Shown piece by piece: positions 18,384 to 26,115 of a DNA stretch of 64,000 nt. The first letter of the stretch is position 1, and the number at the start of each line of letters is the position of its first letter. This DNA comes from Anaerolineae bacterium (lineage in GTDB: Bacteria > Chloroflexota > Anaerolineae > B4-G1 > SLSP01). The DNA is taken from the NCBI GenBank assembly GCA_016931185.1, contig JAFGFI010000111.1, positions 26,652 through 90,651 of the forward strand, written 5' to 3'. The translations under genes and the position numbers were made by a program. The notes beneath the pieces were generated by a model. The model saw only the letters and a program-made list of their open reading frames with translations, searched no databases and was not told the origin of the DNA.

Positions 18384-19090
18384 ACTGTAGATACTGGCAT
18401 CTCGACAAGCAGTCGCCGTGGCCCGATCTCGTCACCGGGCTGCACATGCAACACCACAATACTGGTATCATCTACCGGACGGCCCGCATCCGCCGCCAAT
18501 GCGCGTGCCAACAGTCCATCGGCCAATGCTTGCGCTTGAGACTCAGTCCCCCATAGATCCTCTATCACCGCCGGAATATCCAAAGAATGTCCATGACGGC
18601 TGCCGGCGTGCGCAAGACCGTCCGTAAACGCGCACACCATCAACCCTTCAACCAAAGGTAACTCATCCACCTGGGGACGGGTGTGCCGGTAAAAGCCCAG
18701 TGGAGGACTTTCCCCCTCAAGAAAGGCCAGCCCATCCTCCGGCCTACGTACATACACTGCCGCGTTGCCACAGCGAGTCAGCACCATCGAATGACTATGC
18801 AAGTCTACCGAAATAATCACCAGCGTGGCAGAAACCTTCCCCCCGCGCAACGCGTGCAACACATCATTCGCAGCCCGCGCGGCAGCGCCATCGCGTACGC
18901 CCTCTGCCAACTCGGTCAATACCTTACGCACTACCCAAATACTTGTTGCCTTTGCTCCTCGACCAGAGCTTTGACCATCGACCAACACCAACGACAGTCC
19001 TCCATGAGGACGTTCGATCATCTCCATCGTATCCCCACTTTGAGGAACCGCCCATTTATTAATTTTACTCACAGCAACCGAAAGATGCAT
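18380..19090 (-). CDS. PP2C/SpoIIE-type (PPM family) protein phosphatase
   Basis: The protein has 236 residues and consists of a bare PPM catalytic domain without membrane or sensor part. Metal-binding acids fit the family: Asp20 (S-G-D), Asp38-Gly39 (L-V-D-G), Asp157-Gly158 (F-T-D-G-L-A) and Asp207-Asp208 (V-D-D-T-S). It should remove phosphate from Ser/Thr of a partner. As the first gene of an operon with a P-loop kinase-like protein and a flotillin-like scaffold, those are its candidate substrates. The ATG at 19090 has only a weak Shine-Dalgarno; an internal ATG at codon 22 would remove Asp20 and is therefore unlikely. Confidence 0.85.
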   Translation of the reverse strand: MHLSVAVSKINKWAVPQSGDTMEMIERPHGGLSLVLVDGQSSGRGAKATSIWVVRKVLTELAEGVRDGAAARAANDVLHALRGGKVSATLVIISVDLHSHSMVLTRCGNAAVYVRRPEDGLAFLEGESPPLGFYRHTRPQVDELPLVEGLMVCAFTDGLAHAGSRHGHSLDIPAVIEDLWGTESQAQALADGLLARALAADAGRPVDDTSIVVLHVQPGDEIGPRRLLVEMPVSTV

Positions 19091-19245
19091 AATTAATCAT
19101 CACATTTTAATTAAGGGATATTTTTCGGAAGCACGCAAAGCACACTGATAAAATCCAGACATGCCTTATGCCCCTTATTAGGCCATTCATCTTTTTTAAT
19201 AATCATTATACCCTCTACGTTTGGGAAGAACAAGCCTATAAACCC

Positions 19246-19341
19246 AGACTACAAAAGTCTCAGCAGACACTTGGTTGACGAGCAATGTCCGTTCGACGAA
19301 GAGACTGATCGATAAGGCCACTTGTAAGACTTTTGTAGTCT
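19246..19341. repeat. Perfect 15-bp inverted repeat enclosing 66 bp; possible structured RNA or mini-element
   Basis: AGACTACAAAAGTCT (19246-19260) is the exact reverse complement of 19327-19341. Each arm is itself a small palindrome (AGACT/AGTCT around five bases). It lies in the 350-base gene-free stretch 19091-19440. The left part of that stretch (19091-19245) shows only AT-rich sequence upstream of the phosphatase gene; I see no other feature there. Confidence 0.65.
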
Positions 19342-19383
19342 TCCACGCGAAAAAGTAACGGACACCCAACGATAAAGCCCTGG

Positions 19384-19412
19384 TTGACAGGGCTTCCAAG
19401 TTGCGCTACACT
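19384..19412 (+). promoter_or_regulatory. Sigma-70 promoter of the small CxxC protein
   Basis: TTGACA (19384-19389), a 17-base spacer and TACACT (19407-19412). The -35 box sits in a small hairpin, AGCCCTG-GTTGA-CAGGGCT (19377-19395). AGGAGG (19429-19434) and the ATG at 19441 follow at normal distances. Confidence 0.75.
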
Positions 19413-19440
19413 GCTACCTATCCAACTCAGGAGGAAATCT

Positions 19441-19764
19441 ATGAAGCTCATAGAAAAGCTCAAAACTGCGCTATTGGGTACCAACAATGGCGAAATCCGC
19501 GATCCAGACGGCATTTACTTCTACGTCCGATGTTCCAAATGTGGTGCTCCTGTGCGCGTCCGCGCAGACCGGCATCACGATCTAGAACACAACTTTGAAA
19601 ACGGCGGTTACGTCTGGCATAAGGAAATTATGGATGGCGCGTGTTTTTCTCTGATGTATGCTACCGTCCACTTCGACGAGGCCCAACGTGTTATGGAACA
19701 AGAAATTGCGGGGGGAGAATTCATCACCTGGGAAATCTATCAAACTCTCATCCAATCCGCTTAA
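19441..19764 (+). CDS. Conserved-looking small protein with CxxC motif, function unknown
   Basis: The protein has 107 residues. The start is the ATG at 19441 because AGGAGG lies seven bases upstream; a longer reading from 19384 would begin inside the promoter. Residues 34-40 read R-C-S-K-C-G-A, a single CxxC resembling half of a zinc ribbon, followed by P-V-R-V-R. A later His-rich stretch (R-H-H-D-L-E-H) and a Cys might complete a metal site. No signal peptide or membrane span is seen. I do not recognise a named family. It is transcribed alone from its own promoter. Confidence 0.72.
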   Translation: MKLIEKLKTALLGTNNGEIRDPDGIYFYVRCSKCGAPVRVRADRHHDLEHNFENGGYVWHKEIMDGACFSLMYATVHFDEAQRVMEQEIAGGEFITWEIYQTLIQSA

Positions 19765-19770
19765 TGTTCC

Positions 19771-19798
19771 TTGTCAACTTAATAGCCTACAGTATACT
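19771..19798 (+). promoter_or_regulatory. Probable sigma-70 promoter of cpaF
   Basis: TTGTCA (19771-19776), a 16-base spacer and TATACT (19793-19798). It would give a leader of about 110 bases ahead of the cpaF gene. Confidence 0.6.
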
Positions 19799-19839
19799 TA
19801 AGATAATGACTCGGGACAACAACCCTAATGAGGTTTTAA

Positions 19840-19885
19840 AAGCATTTTTCATTTTTGGATATTACATAACAGAGTAAAAATGCTT
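19840..19885 (+). promoter_or_regulatory. Inverted repeat in the cpaF leader
   Basis: AAGCATTTTT (19840-19849) pairs perfectly with 19876-19885, and the pairing continues outward with a bulge (TTTTAA against TTAAAA). The resulting hairpin lies between the cpaF promoter and its AAGGAG ribosome site, so it could affect translation or mRNA stability. Confidence 0.45.
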
Positions 19886-19917
19886 CATTAAAAGCAATAA
19901 CTAACAAGGAGAAGCCG

Positions 19918-21372
19918 ATGGGACTTTTCAGAAGACGCGACACATCACGAGAAGAGGAAAGTACACCCGCCCCCGCTACACCCAAACCCGAACCCAAGAA
20001 AGAAGAAGTACGGGACGATTTCCTAATTCCATTGGAACAGGATCCTCCTGACACGCCCCGGCAACGCGGCGCAATATCAGACAATCGCGCAGCTTTGTTG
20101 CGCCTGCAATTGCAAATAGCCGATAACCTACGTCTGAAACTCTTGGCTCCCAACCTCTCGCTAGACCTACCCTTGGAGCGCACACCGGAGCGCGAGCAAA
20201 AGACACGCCAAAGCCTCGATCAACTCACCGGCAGTGGTAATTTTCGCCTGCCCGCCAACGTAGATAAGGACACCTTTTACGAAGGCGTACTCAATGAAAT
20301 CTTTGGTTTTGGCCCCATCCAACCCCTTATTAATCGCCAGGATATCACCGAAATTATGGTCAACGGTCCCTACATTATCTTTATCGAAAAAAAAGGGCAT
20401 TTAGTCGAATCCGGATATAAATTTTTGGATGACGATCACGTTGAACGCATCGTTAAGCGCATTGTTCTCCCCTTGGGACGCGTTGCCAGTTCAGAACATC
20501 CCCTGATTGATGCCCGTCTCCCAGATGGATCGCGCGTCAACTCAGTCATTCGCCCCTGTGCCATCGATGGTCCCAACATCACCATCCGCAAGTTTTCAAA
20601 AGACAAACTCACCATCAAAAATCTATTAGATTTCAAATCTCTTAATGAGGACATGGCAATGTTCCTAGAAGCTGCGGTCGTAGCGCGCCGTAACATTATT
20701 GTGTCCGGTGGTACGGGATCGGGAAAAACCACCTTGATCAACATTCTTTCCGGCTTTATACCTGAGGATGAACGCACTGTGACCATTGAAGATGCAGCGG
20801 AGCTCCAACTACGCCAACGCAATGTCGTTCGTTTAGAGACCAAGAAGCCCAACCCCACCAGTCCCACCGAAGTCACCATCCGCGATTGTGTCGTCAATGC
20901 CTTGCGGATGCGTCCAGAGCGCATTGTTGTGGGTGAGTGCCGCAGCGGCGAAGCACTTGATATGCTCCAGGCAATGAATACCGGTCATGATGGCAGTATG
21001 ACCACTATTCACTCCAACTCTCCCCGTGACTGTATCTCCCGCCTGGAAACGCTGGTACTCATGGCAGGCGCAGATCTGCCGTTGATAACCGTGCGGAAGC
21101 AAATCGCCTCAGCTATCCACCTCATTGTCCAGGCTGCCCGGTTGCGCGACGGCAGCCGCAAAACCACCTACATTACTGAAATCCTGGGGATGGAGGGCGA
21201 TACTGTCGTGATGCAAGATATCTACAAATTTTTCGATGAAGGAGATACTCCTGAGGGGAAAATTTACGGTTACCATGGGCCTACAGGCGTCCGGCCAACC
21301 TGTGACGAAGTACTCAAGCGCTACGGGTACACCCTCCCACCCTCAATGTTCATGCGGAAAGCTGGCACCTAG
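19918..21372 (+). CDS. cpaF: CpaF/TadA-type secretion ATPase
   Basis: The protein has 484 residues. The first 60 are charged and disordered, followed by the three-helix N-terminal domain and the RecA-like domain. Walker A is G-G-T-G-S-G-K-T-T (264-272, Lys270). The Asp box (E-D-A-A-E-L), Walker B region (I-V-V-G-E-C-R-S-G-E-A) and His box (H-D-G-S-M-T-T-I-H-S-N) follow. The family powers Tad (Flp) pili and related type II/IV secretion. AAGGAG precedes the ATG. No tadB/tadC membrane platform, pilin or secretin gene is near; the next gene encodes a DUF4332 protein. It may serve a pilus encoded elsewhere. Confidence 0.92.
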   Translation: MGLFRRRDTSREEESTPAPATPKPEPKKEEVRDDFLIPLEQDPPDTPRQRGAISDNRAALLRLQLQIADNLRLKLLAPNLSLDLPLERTPEREQKTRQSLDQLTGSGNFRLPANVDKDTFYEGVLNEIFGFGPIQPLINRQDITEIMVNGPYIIFIEKKGHLVESGYKFLDDDHVERIVKRIVLPLGRVASSEHPLIDARLPDGSRVNSVIRPCAIDGPNITIRKFSKDKLTIKNLLDFKSLNEDMAMFLEAAVVARRNIIVSGGTGSGKTTLINILSGFIPEDERTVTIEDAAELQLRQRNVVRLETKKPNPTSPTEVTIRDCVVNALRMRPERIVVGECRSGEALDMLQAMNTGHDGSMTTIHSNSPRDCISRLETLVLMAGADLPLITVRKQIASAIHLIVQAARLRDGSRKTTYITEILGMEGDTVVMQDIYKFFDEGDTPEGKIYGYHGPTGVRPTCDEVLKRYGYTLPPSMFMRKAGT

Positions 21373-21377
21373 CTCTA

Positions 21378-21428
21378 GTTTGACGTGTGAAAACCTGGCT
21401 TTTTTATAGTTTTTCAGTGGGGTCAAAC
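21378..21428. repeat. Short inverted repeat between cpaF and the DUF4332 gene
   Basis: GTTTGAC (21378-21384) and GTCAAAC (21422-21428) can pair around a T-rich loop. It could be an attenuator or simply chance. Confidence 0.3.
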
Positions 21429-21454
21429 AACATATAAAGGAAAAGGAGTTAGAT

Positions 21455-21859
21455 ATGACAAACTTGATAGAAGTAGAAGGTATCGGTGAGAGTTATGCGC
21501 GGAAACTAATCGAAGCAGGTATTTCAACAACACAAGCACTACTAGAAAAAGGCGCATCTCCCCAAGGGCGCGAAACCATTGCCGAACAAACGGGAATTTC
21601 TCCGAAACTGATCTTGCGGTGGGTAAATCACGTTGATCTTTTCCGAATCAAGGGCGTGGGGGGTGAGTACGCAGATTTGCTGGAAGTGGCAGGGGTGGAT
21701 ACTATCCCGGAACTAGGCCAACGCAACCCGGGCAACCTGCATCAGAAGTTAGTAGAGGTCAATCAAGAAAAGCATCTGGTTCGCCAGACACCTTCAGAAA
21801 CCCAGGTAATAGATTGGATAGAGCAAGCCAAACAACTCCCACGAAAAATCACCTACTGA
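21455..21859 (+). CDS. DUF4332 helix-hairpin-helix-like protein
   Basis: The protein has 134 residues. Two helix-hairpin-helix-like units are visible: I-E-V-E-G-I-G-E-S-Y-A-x-K-L near the start and F-R-I-K-G-V-G-G-E-Y-A-D-L-L at about 62-76. This matches DUF4332, which is related to the nucleic-acid-binding HhH folds of RadA/DisA-like proteins. The function is not established; DNA or protein binding is plausible. AAGGAG precedes the ATG, and a strong terminator follows 25 bases after the stop. It may be co-transcribed with cpaF. Confidence 0.8.
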   Translation: MTNLIEVEGIGESYARKLIEAGISTTQALLEKGASPQGRETIAEQTGISPKLILRWVNHVDLFRIKGVGGEYADLLEVAGVDTIPELGQRNPGNLHQKLVEVNQEKHLVRQTPSETQVIDWIEQAKQLPRKITY

Positions 21860-21884
21860 AATCCTAACAAACTCCCACAACGAA

Positions 21885-21921
21885 GAATCCCGGCTTTTAA
21901 CAAAAGCCGGGATTCTTTCAT
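21885..21921 (+). terminator. Rho-independent terminator
   Basis: A perfect 14-bp stem (GAATCCCGGCTTTT, 21885-21898, with 21902-21915) has a 3-base loop followed by TTTCATT. It ends the cpaF-DUF4332 unit; on the other strand it stands just after the stop of the beta-helix gene. Confidence 0.9.
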
Positions 21922-21945
21922 TACCCCTCCCAAGAAGTTACGCTA

Positions 21946-24744
21946 TTATCTCAACTGAGATGGCTGAGCTTTGAGTACCATCGGAAGGTAAATCATATAC
22001 TGTGACGGCTTGACAATCGTAAAGACGGCCTGGTTCGATCCACTGCCAGCATCAACCGAGGTGTACGTCACCGTATTCACAATCGTCTGTCCGGCGAATG
22101 CCTCATCATCACCCACAATGGCATTAAAGCGAAGTGTATACCAATCACCCGCCTCCACATCCCACGGCCCCCACGTCAGTGTATTAGGGGCGGGCAGAAC
22201 CGCCGATCCAGTTATAATCCCTGTCCCGAAAGTCACACCGGAGGGCAGCACATCGGTCACCATCACAGCACTGGCCGGGAGGGAGCCGCTGTTTTGGATG
22301 ACAATGGTATACCAGACCTCCCCACCCAACGGGACATCGGTCGCCGGGTCCGCACGGAAGAAAACGTCATCTATAAATAAATTGCTGATCTCCGAAAAAT
22401 CAGTTTCCGCACCGATGAGCAGATTTACTGACTGTCCGGCGTAGTCACTTAGGTTAATGACATGGGGTATCCAACCGCCGGTATTTTCATCGGCGCACAA
22501 ATCATATTTATCCACCACCGTCTCGTCAATGATTACGTAACCGTAATCATATCCGCACCCATCGGTGGAGCCGATCCAATGCCAATAAATCAAGTAAGGG
22601 GCACTGATGGGAACCGTGACTTGCTGTTCGATGTACGACGCCTCGTCATTTTCTCCCCCTAACCACGTAGCCCAGCTATCACTGTGGGGTGGCACATCTA
22701 AGTTGGCAGCGTGGGTAATCAGATTATACCCGAGCGCCGAGTATTCATCCCATTCCACCCGTCCGTCCTCAAAATCACCGTTGGGAATAGTATCAACGAT
22801 ACTGCCAGCCGCGCTCATAACTGTCTTGGTAACACTCAGAGTTGGGGCTGCCTTTTCGTATGCACCGACGTCACAAGCCCCCCCTTGGGGTCGATTCAAA
22901 CCACGCTGATCGGTGGACACAGTGCAAGCAGAGGTAGGAAACGCGTCAATGGCCGGACTGCCTTCCAGCAGCGCGTGCGTCTCGGTTCTGCCACCATTAT
23001 CAGCTAACGGACCCAGCAGTGGATTAGCAGGGGCCAAGTCATTCGTAGTAGTGGAAAAACCACAAGTAATGCTGTCCTCCAGGTTGTAGCCCTGGGACGA
23101 GAGGGTCGCTACACCCTGTCCTGGATAGTTAAGACAACCAGTTGCACCGAACAGATCTTGATTGCCGCCGATAATACTTCCCTTGAAAGTCACAACTGCT
23201 GGAGGATAGCCGGCCATAGATGCGAGATATGCATTCCCTATTCCGCCACCGCCAACCGCCGTGTTGCCAGCAACCGTGGCGTTGACAAAACTCACCGTAG
23301 AGGTGATACCCCCCGAAGCATTAGCCACGCCACCGCCCAGCCCACTCTGCGTCGCAGGAACGGGCTGTCCCTGGGCACTGTTACCGCTGATAGTACTATT
23401 GATAATTGACAGAGTAGCATTGACGTTGAACACGCCGCCGCCGTTACCGGTCTGAGTGATAGTCCCGCCGGCAGACACCGCCGCGGTATTATCATTGACA
23501 GTGCTGTTATTCAGCGTTATCATCGCCATCTCAGGAACTTTTAACACCAGTGTACCATTGCCGATGCCGGCGCCATTAACGGCCTTGTTGCCGCGTATGG
23601 TGCTGTTGTTCAACGTCACTACAGCCATAGCCACGCCAGTAGGGGGAATGTCTGCATCATTACCACCATTCTTGATACCACCGCCAAAACCCAACATATA
23701 GTTATTTCCACTAGCGACGTTGCCCTGCACCAGGCAATCGTTCAACGTTACTGTCGCGAGAGTATTGACAGAGGCGTGATTAGCGATGCCGCCACCACCA
23801 AGACCGTCAACGACCGTGTTGCTCATCACAACAGTGCGATTCAGTTCAACGGCTGCGTTCGCGGAAATAGCCAAGTTACTCAAACCGCCGCCCCCATGCA
23901 TGGACTGCAAGTCATTGCTGGTAGTATTATGGCTGATCGTACTGTCATTTACGATCAGGTTACCATGCTGGTTTGCAATGCCACCACCATCATCGTTAGC
24001 TGTGTTATGACGGATCGTGCTACCACTAATCGCCATGTTACTAACGTTATATACACCCCCGCCGTCATATTGAGTGTTATTGTAGCTAATCGTGCTGTTA
24101 TTCAAAGTTAAATTGGTACCTGCATTATGGATAGCACCACCATAGTAAATACCCGTATTGCTCAGCATAGCTGTATTTTCAATGCGCGCCGTTCCATAGT
24201 TGATCATACCGCCGCCATAATAGCCTGTATTACTATAAATAACACTATCCTGGATTGTCAGGCTTCCGTTATAGTTGCACACCCCACCCCCAATCTGGAT
24301 ACCATTAGAGTACACCTCAGTAACAATAGAAAACCCTACTCCATTCTGGATTGTCAACCCGGTCAGAGTCACAGCCGCAGTATTCGTGATCACAAAAACT
24401 GAACTAACACCACCACCGTCCACGATAGTCGTGGCAGCATCCGCGCCCCGGATCGTCACCGGGCGCGCAACAACCAGGTTCTCAATGTAGGTGCCGGCGC
24501 CAACGATAATCGGATCACAAGATGGATCGGCAAGAGCCACCGAAATCGCAGCGTAGGCAGTTGAGGGAATAATACACGCCGCCGTTGCCTGACTGGGTGT
24601 GTGGTTGAACACAGGTAGTACATCCGCCTGCCTTATAGGAAGAACAAGTGGAGGTATACCCTCAGCCAACACCGGTATAGGGATAAGCCCCCCCAAACAC
24701 AACAACAGGATACTCCATAGAACCCGCCATCTACTTCTCTCCAT
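21946..24744 (-). CDS. Secreted right-handed beta-helix protein with choice-of-anchor Q-like region and DUF11 domain
   Basis: The protein has 932 residues. A signal peptide (about 1-28) is followed by a right-handed parallel beta-helix (about 55-560) made of Asn/Gly/Thr-rich rungs with repeated N-N-S-T-I, S-x-N-T-A and G-G-G-I/V motifs, like chlamydial-type polymorphic outer-membrane repeats. Near 580-625 stands L-G-P-L-A-D-N-G-G with G-S-P-A-I-D-A and D-Q-R-G, the signature of the choice-of-anchor Q family. A jelly-roll-like insert (about 650-790) and a DUF11 domain (about 790-905) follow. The C terminus has Y-L-P-M-V-L-K, a short motif also found in the lamin-tail protein at 11351 and common in Anaerolineae exoproteins. 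It is probably a surface adhesin or carbohydrate-binding protein. AAGGAG precedes the ATG. Confidence 0.85.
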   Translation of the reverse strand: MERSRWRVLWSILLLCLGGLIPIPVLAEGIPPLVLPIRQADVLPVFNHTPSQATAACIIPSTAYAAISVALADPSCDPIIVGAGTYIENLVVARPVTIRGADAATTIVDGGGVSSVFVITNTAAVTLTGLTIQNGVGFSIVTEVYSNGIQIGGGVCNYNGSLTIQDSVIYSNTGYYGGGMINYGTARIENTAMLSNTGIYYGGAIHNAGTNLTLNNSTISYNNTQYDGGGVYNVSNMAISGSTIRHNTANDDGGGIANQHGNLIVNDSTISHNTTSNDLQSMHGGGGLSNLAISANAAVELNRTVVMSNTVVDGLGGGGIANHASVNTLATVTLNDCLVQGNVASGNNYMLGFGGGIKNGGNDADIPPTGVAMAVVTLNNSTIRGNKAVNGAGIGNGTLVLKVPEMAMITLNNSTVNDNTAAVSAGGTITQTGNGGGVFNVNATLSIINSTISGNSAQGQPVPATQSGLGGGVANASGGITSTVSFVNATVAGNTAVGGGGIGNAYLASMAGYPPAVVTFKGSIIGGNQDLFGATGCLNYPGQGVATLSSQGYNLEDSITCGFSTTTNDLAPANPLLGPLADNGGRTETHALLEGSPAIDAFPTSACTVSTDQRGLNRPQGGACDVGAYEKAAPTLSVTKTVMSAAGSIVDTIPNGDFEDGRVEWDEYSALGYNLITHAANLDVPPHSDSWATWLGGENDEASYIEQQVTVPISAPYLIYWHWIGSTDGCGYDYGYVIIDETVVDKYDLCADENTGGWIPHVINLSDYAGQSVNLLIGAETDFSEISNLFIDDVFFRADPATDVPLGGEVWYTIVIQNSGSLPASAVMVTDVLPSGVTFGTGIITGSAVLPAPNTLTWGPWDVEAGDWYTLRFNAIVGDDEAFAGQTIVNTVTYTSVDAGSGSNQAVFTIVKPSQYMIYLPMVLKAQPSQLR

Positions 24745-24920
24745 CGAAGAACTCCTTTCTTTGTCTAATGGGAAAACCGGATACCATAAAGCACATCATT
24801 CACCAGACATAAACTTACCGAACTTGGCTATAAAAATGACTCCTTTCCGCCTGCGCGCTAGATCATAATATTAAAAACATGCACAAAACCATCCAAAGGC
24901 TTCTCTGAAAAAAGCCAGTT

Positions 24921-25050
24921 CACCACTGAGACACTGAGAACACCGAGAAAAATTAAGATTCTAATTAATAAAATTAACTTTTGCACCATAAAAACAAAAA
25001 CTTTATTAATTCGGAATTTAAAATCTTTGTATCCTCTGTGCCTCTGTGGT
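24921..25050. repeat. Nested inverted-repeat element of CACTGAG/CTCTGTGG words
   Basis: The left end reads CACCACTGAGACACTGAG and the right end is roughly its reverse complement (CCTCTGTGCCTCTGTGGT, 25033-25050). Inside, AATTAATAAA (24963-24972) pairs perfectly with 25002-25011. The outer arms are tandem 7-8 base words, the inner part is AT-rich. There is no coding capacity. Confidence 0.6.
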
Positions 25051-25081
25051 AAAAAAACAGGTTATTTCAGGCGAGCCATCC

Positions 25082-25124
25082 AAAACGTAAAACGTAAAAA
25101 CTCTTACATTTTACGCTTTACACC
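25082..25124 (-). repeat. ACGTAAAAC-type hairpin directly after the redox operon stop
   Basis: Read on the minus strand, the first bases after the polyferredoxin TGA are GTGTAAAGCGTAAAATG, followed by TTTTTACGTTTTACG, which folds back on it. Related elements follow the stops of the AOR gene and the response-regulator gene. It could terminate or protect the 3' end of the transcript. Confidence 0.5.
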
Positions 25125-26087
25125 TCACTCATGCGCGAGGGACTTGCCACCCTTGAGCGAGACAATCAAGTCCTTACGCTTGAGGGCGCGCTTGCGGTCA
25201 ATTTCAACTTGCCCGGCCTTGTCATCCGCCAGTTTGACAAGAGCCTCCAGCCAGGCTGCACTCTGGACCGGTGTGTGGTTCACACGCCAGCGTTCCACCA
25301 GCACAGGCAGTTCATCGGCATTGACCAACCGTTGGTGCATTCGAGTACAGGTCACCCCCTGAGATTCAAAATGAACTTCGTATTCTTCCCATTCTGCCTT
25401 GATAGGACATATCTGCATACAGGCTCCACACTTGATACAGTAGTAATCAGCGTGGACAAGTTCCCCCTCATCGTTGATATGCAACGCGCGAGTAGGGCAC
25501 ACATCCGCGCAGGCGAAACACCCCTCGATACATTTCTCACGGCGCAGCAACACTGTGCCCTGCCAGGGTTGCATAACCTCGAAGGCGCCATTACTGGCAA
25601 CCTCACACTGCCGGCAGCGAATGCAGTGTTGCTGATCCACCTTCATTGTCTCATTCTCTTCATCGTAACTGATAACGCCCATCGGACAATTATCTATTAC
25701 GAATTCCTTGAGATCGAAGTCAAAATCATCCTTGTTAAAGCGATTGAAATGCTTTAGTTTAGGAAAGGATTCATACTCAATCACCGGATTGTAAGGTTCT
25801 CCGTTAAGCGTCAGTGTGATCGCGTGCAGTGGACACATCTCTACACACATCCCACAAAACACGCACTTATCCGGGTCTACATCCACCAGCAACTTGGTCA
25901 CCATCCGCCCATTTTCCACTTTCCCCTCAATATGGCTGATGGCCTCTTTAGCGCACACCCTCGGTCCGATCTGGCATCCCACACAACGCTCCAAATCCCA
26001 CGTCAACACATCGTGATGCGTAACCATCTTGCGTTCCAGGACTAATGACGTTTCCGTTCGATGTTTTAAAGTTGTTCCACGTTTCAC
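25125..26087 (-). CDS. Polyferredoxin, about five [4Fe-4S] sites, last gene of the AOR-Hdr operon
   Basis: The protein has 320 residues. Cysteine groups occur at 35/38/45, 75/78/81/85 (C-V-F-C-G-M-C-V-E-M-C-P), 134 with 155/158/161, 186/190/193/197 and 217/220/223/227 (C-I-K-C-G-A-C-M-Q-I-C-P), so four to five [4Fe-4S] clusters are likely. The first and third groups are irregular. The C-terminal 90 residues are charged and cysteine-poor apart from one Cys. The start is GTG at 26087, preceded by AAGGAG at nine bases. It should relay electrons between the Hdr-like subunits and a soluble partner; MvhB-type polyferredoxins are the nearest analogy. It follows hdrB by 28 bases. Confidence 0.82.
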   Translation of the reverse strand: MKRGTTLKHRTETSLVLERKMVTHHDVLTWDLERCVGCQIGPRVCAKEAISHIEGKVENGRMVTKLLVDVDPDKCVFCGMCVEMCPLHAITLTLNGEPYNPVIEYESFPKLKHFNRFNKDDFDFDLKEFVIDNCPMGVISYDEENETMKVDQQHCIRCRQCEVASNGAFEVMQPWQGTVLLRREKCIEGCFACADVCPTRALHINDEGELVHADYYCIKCGACMQICPIKAEWEEYEVHFESQGVTCTRMHQRLVNADELPVLVERWRVNHTPVQSAAWLEALVKLADDKAGQVEIDRKRALKRKDLIVSLKGGKSLAHE

Positions 26088-26115
26088 CCTATATCTCCTT
26101 ACATAGCCCCACGTA

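Larger units (their letters stand above)
24745..25124. other. Gene-free 380-base stretch: two inverted-repeat elements
   Basis: This gap lies between the beta-helix gene start and the polyferredoxin gene end. I see no coding sequence. It contains the CACTGAG/CTCTGTG element (24921-25050) and the ACGTAAAAC element (25082-25124). The right-hand 170 bases (24745-24915) should hold the beta-helix promoter but no clear -35/-10 pair stands out. Confidence 0.6.

Noticed and set aside
21946..24744. Many + strand frames opposite the beta-helix gene
   Set aside because: They are repetitive mirror frames of the Asn/Thr/Gly-rich rungs, without promoters or ribosome sites.
24921..25124. CRISPR array
   Set aside because: Repeated words are 7-10 bases, irregular and inverted, with no spacers of constant length and no cas genes.
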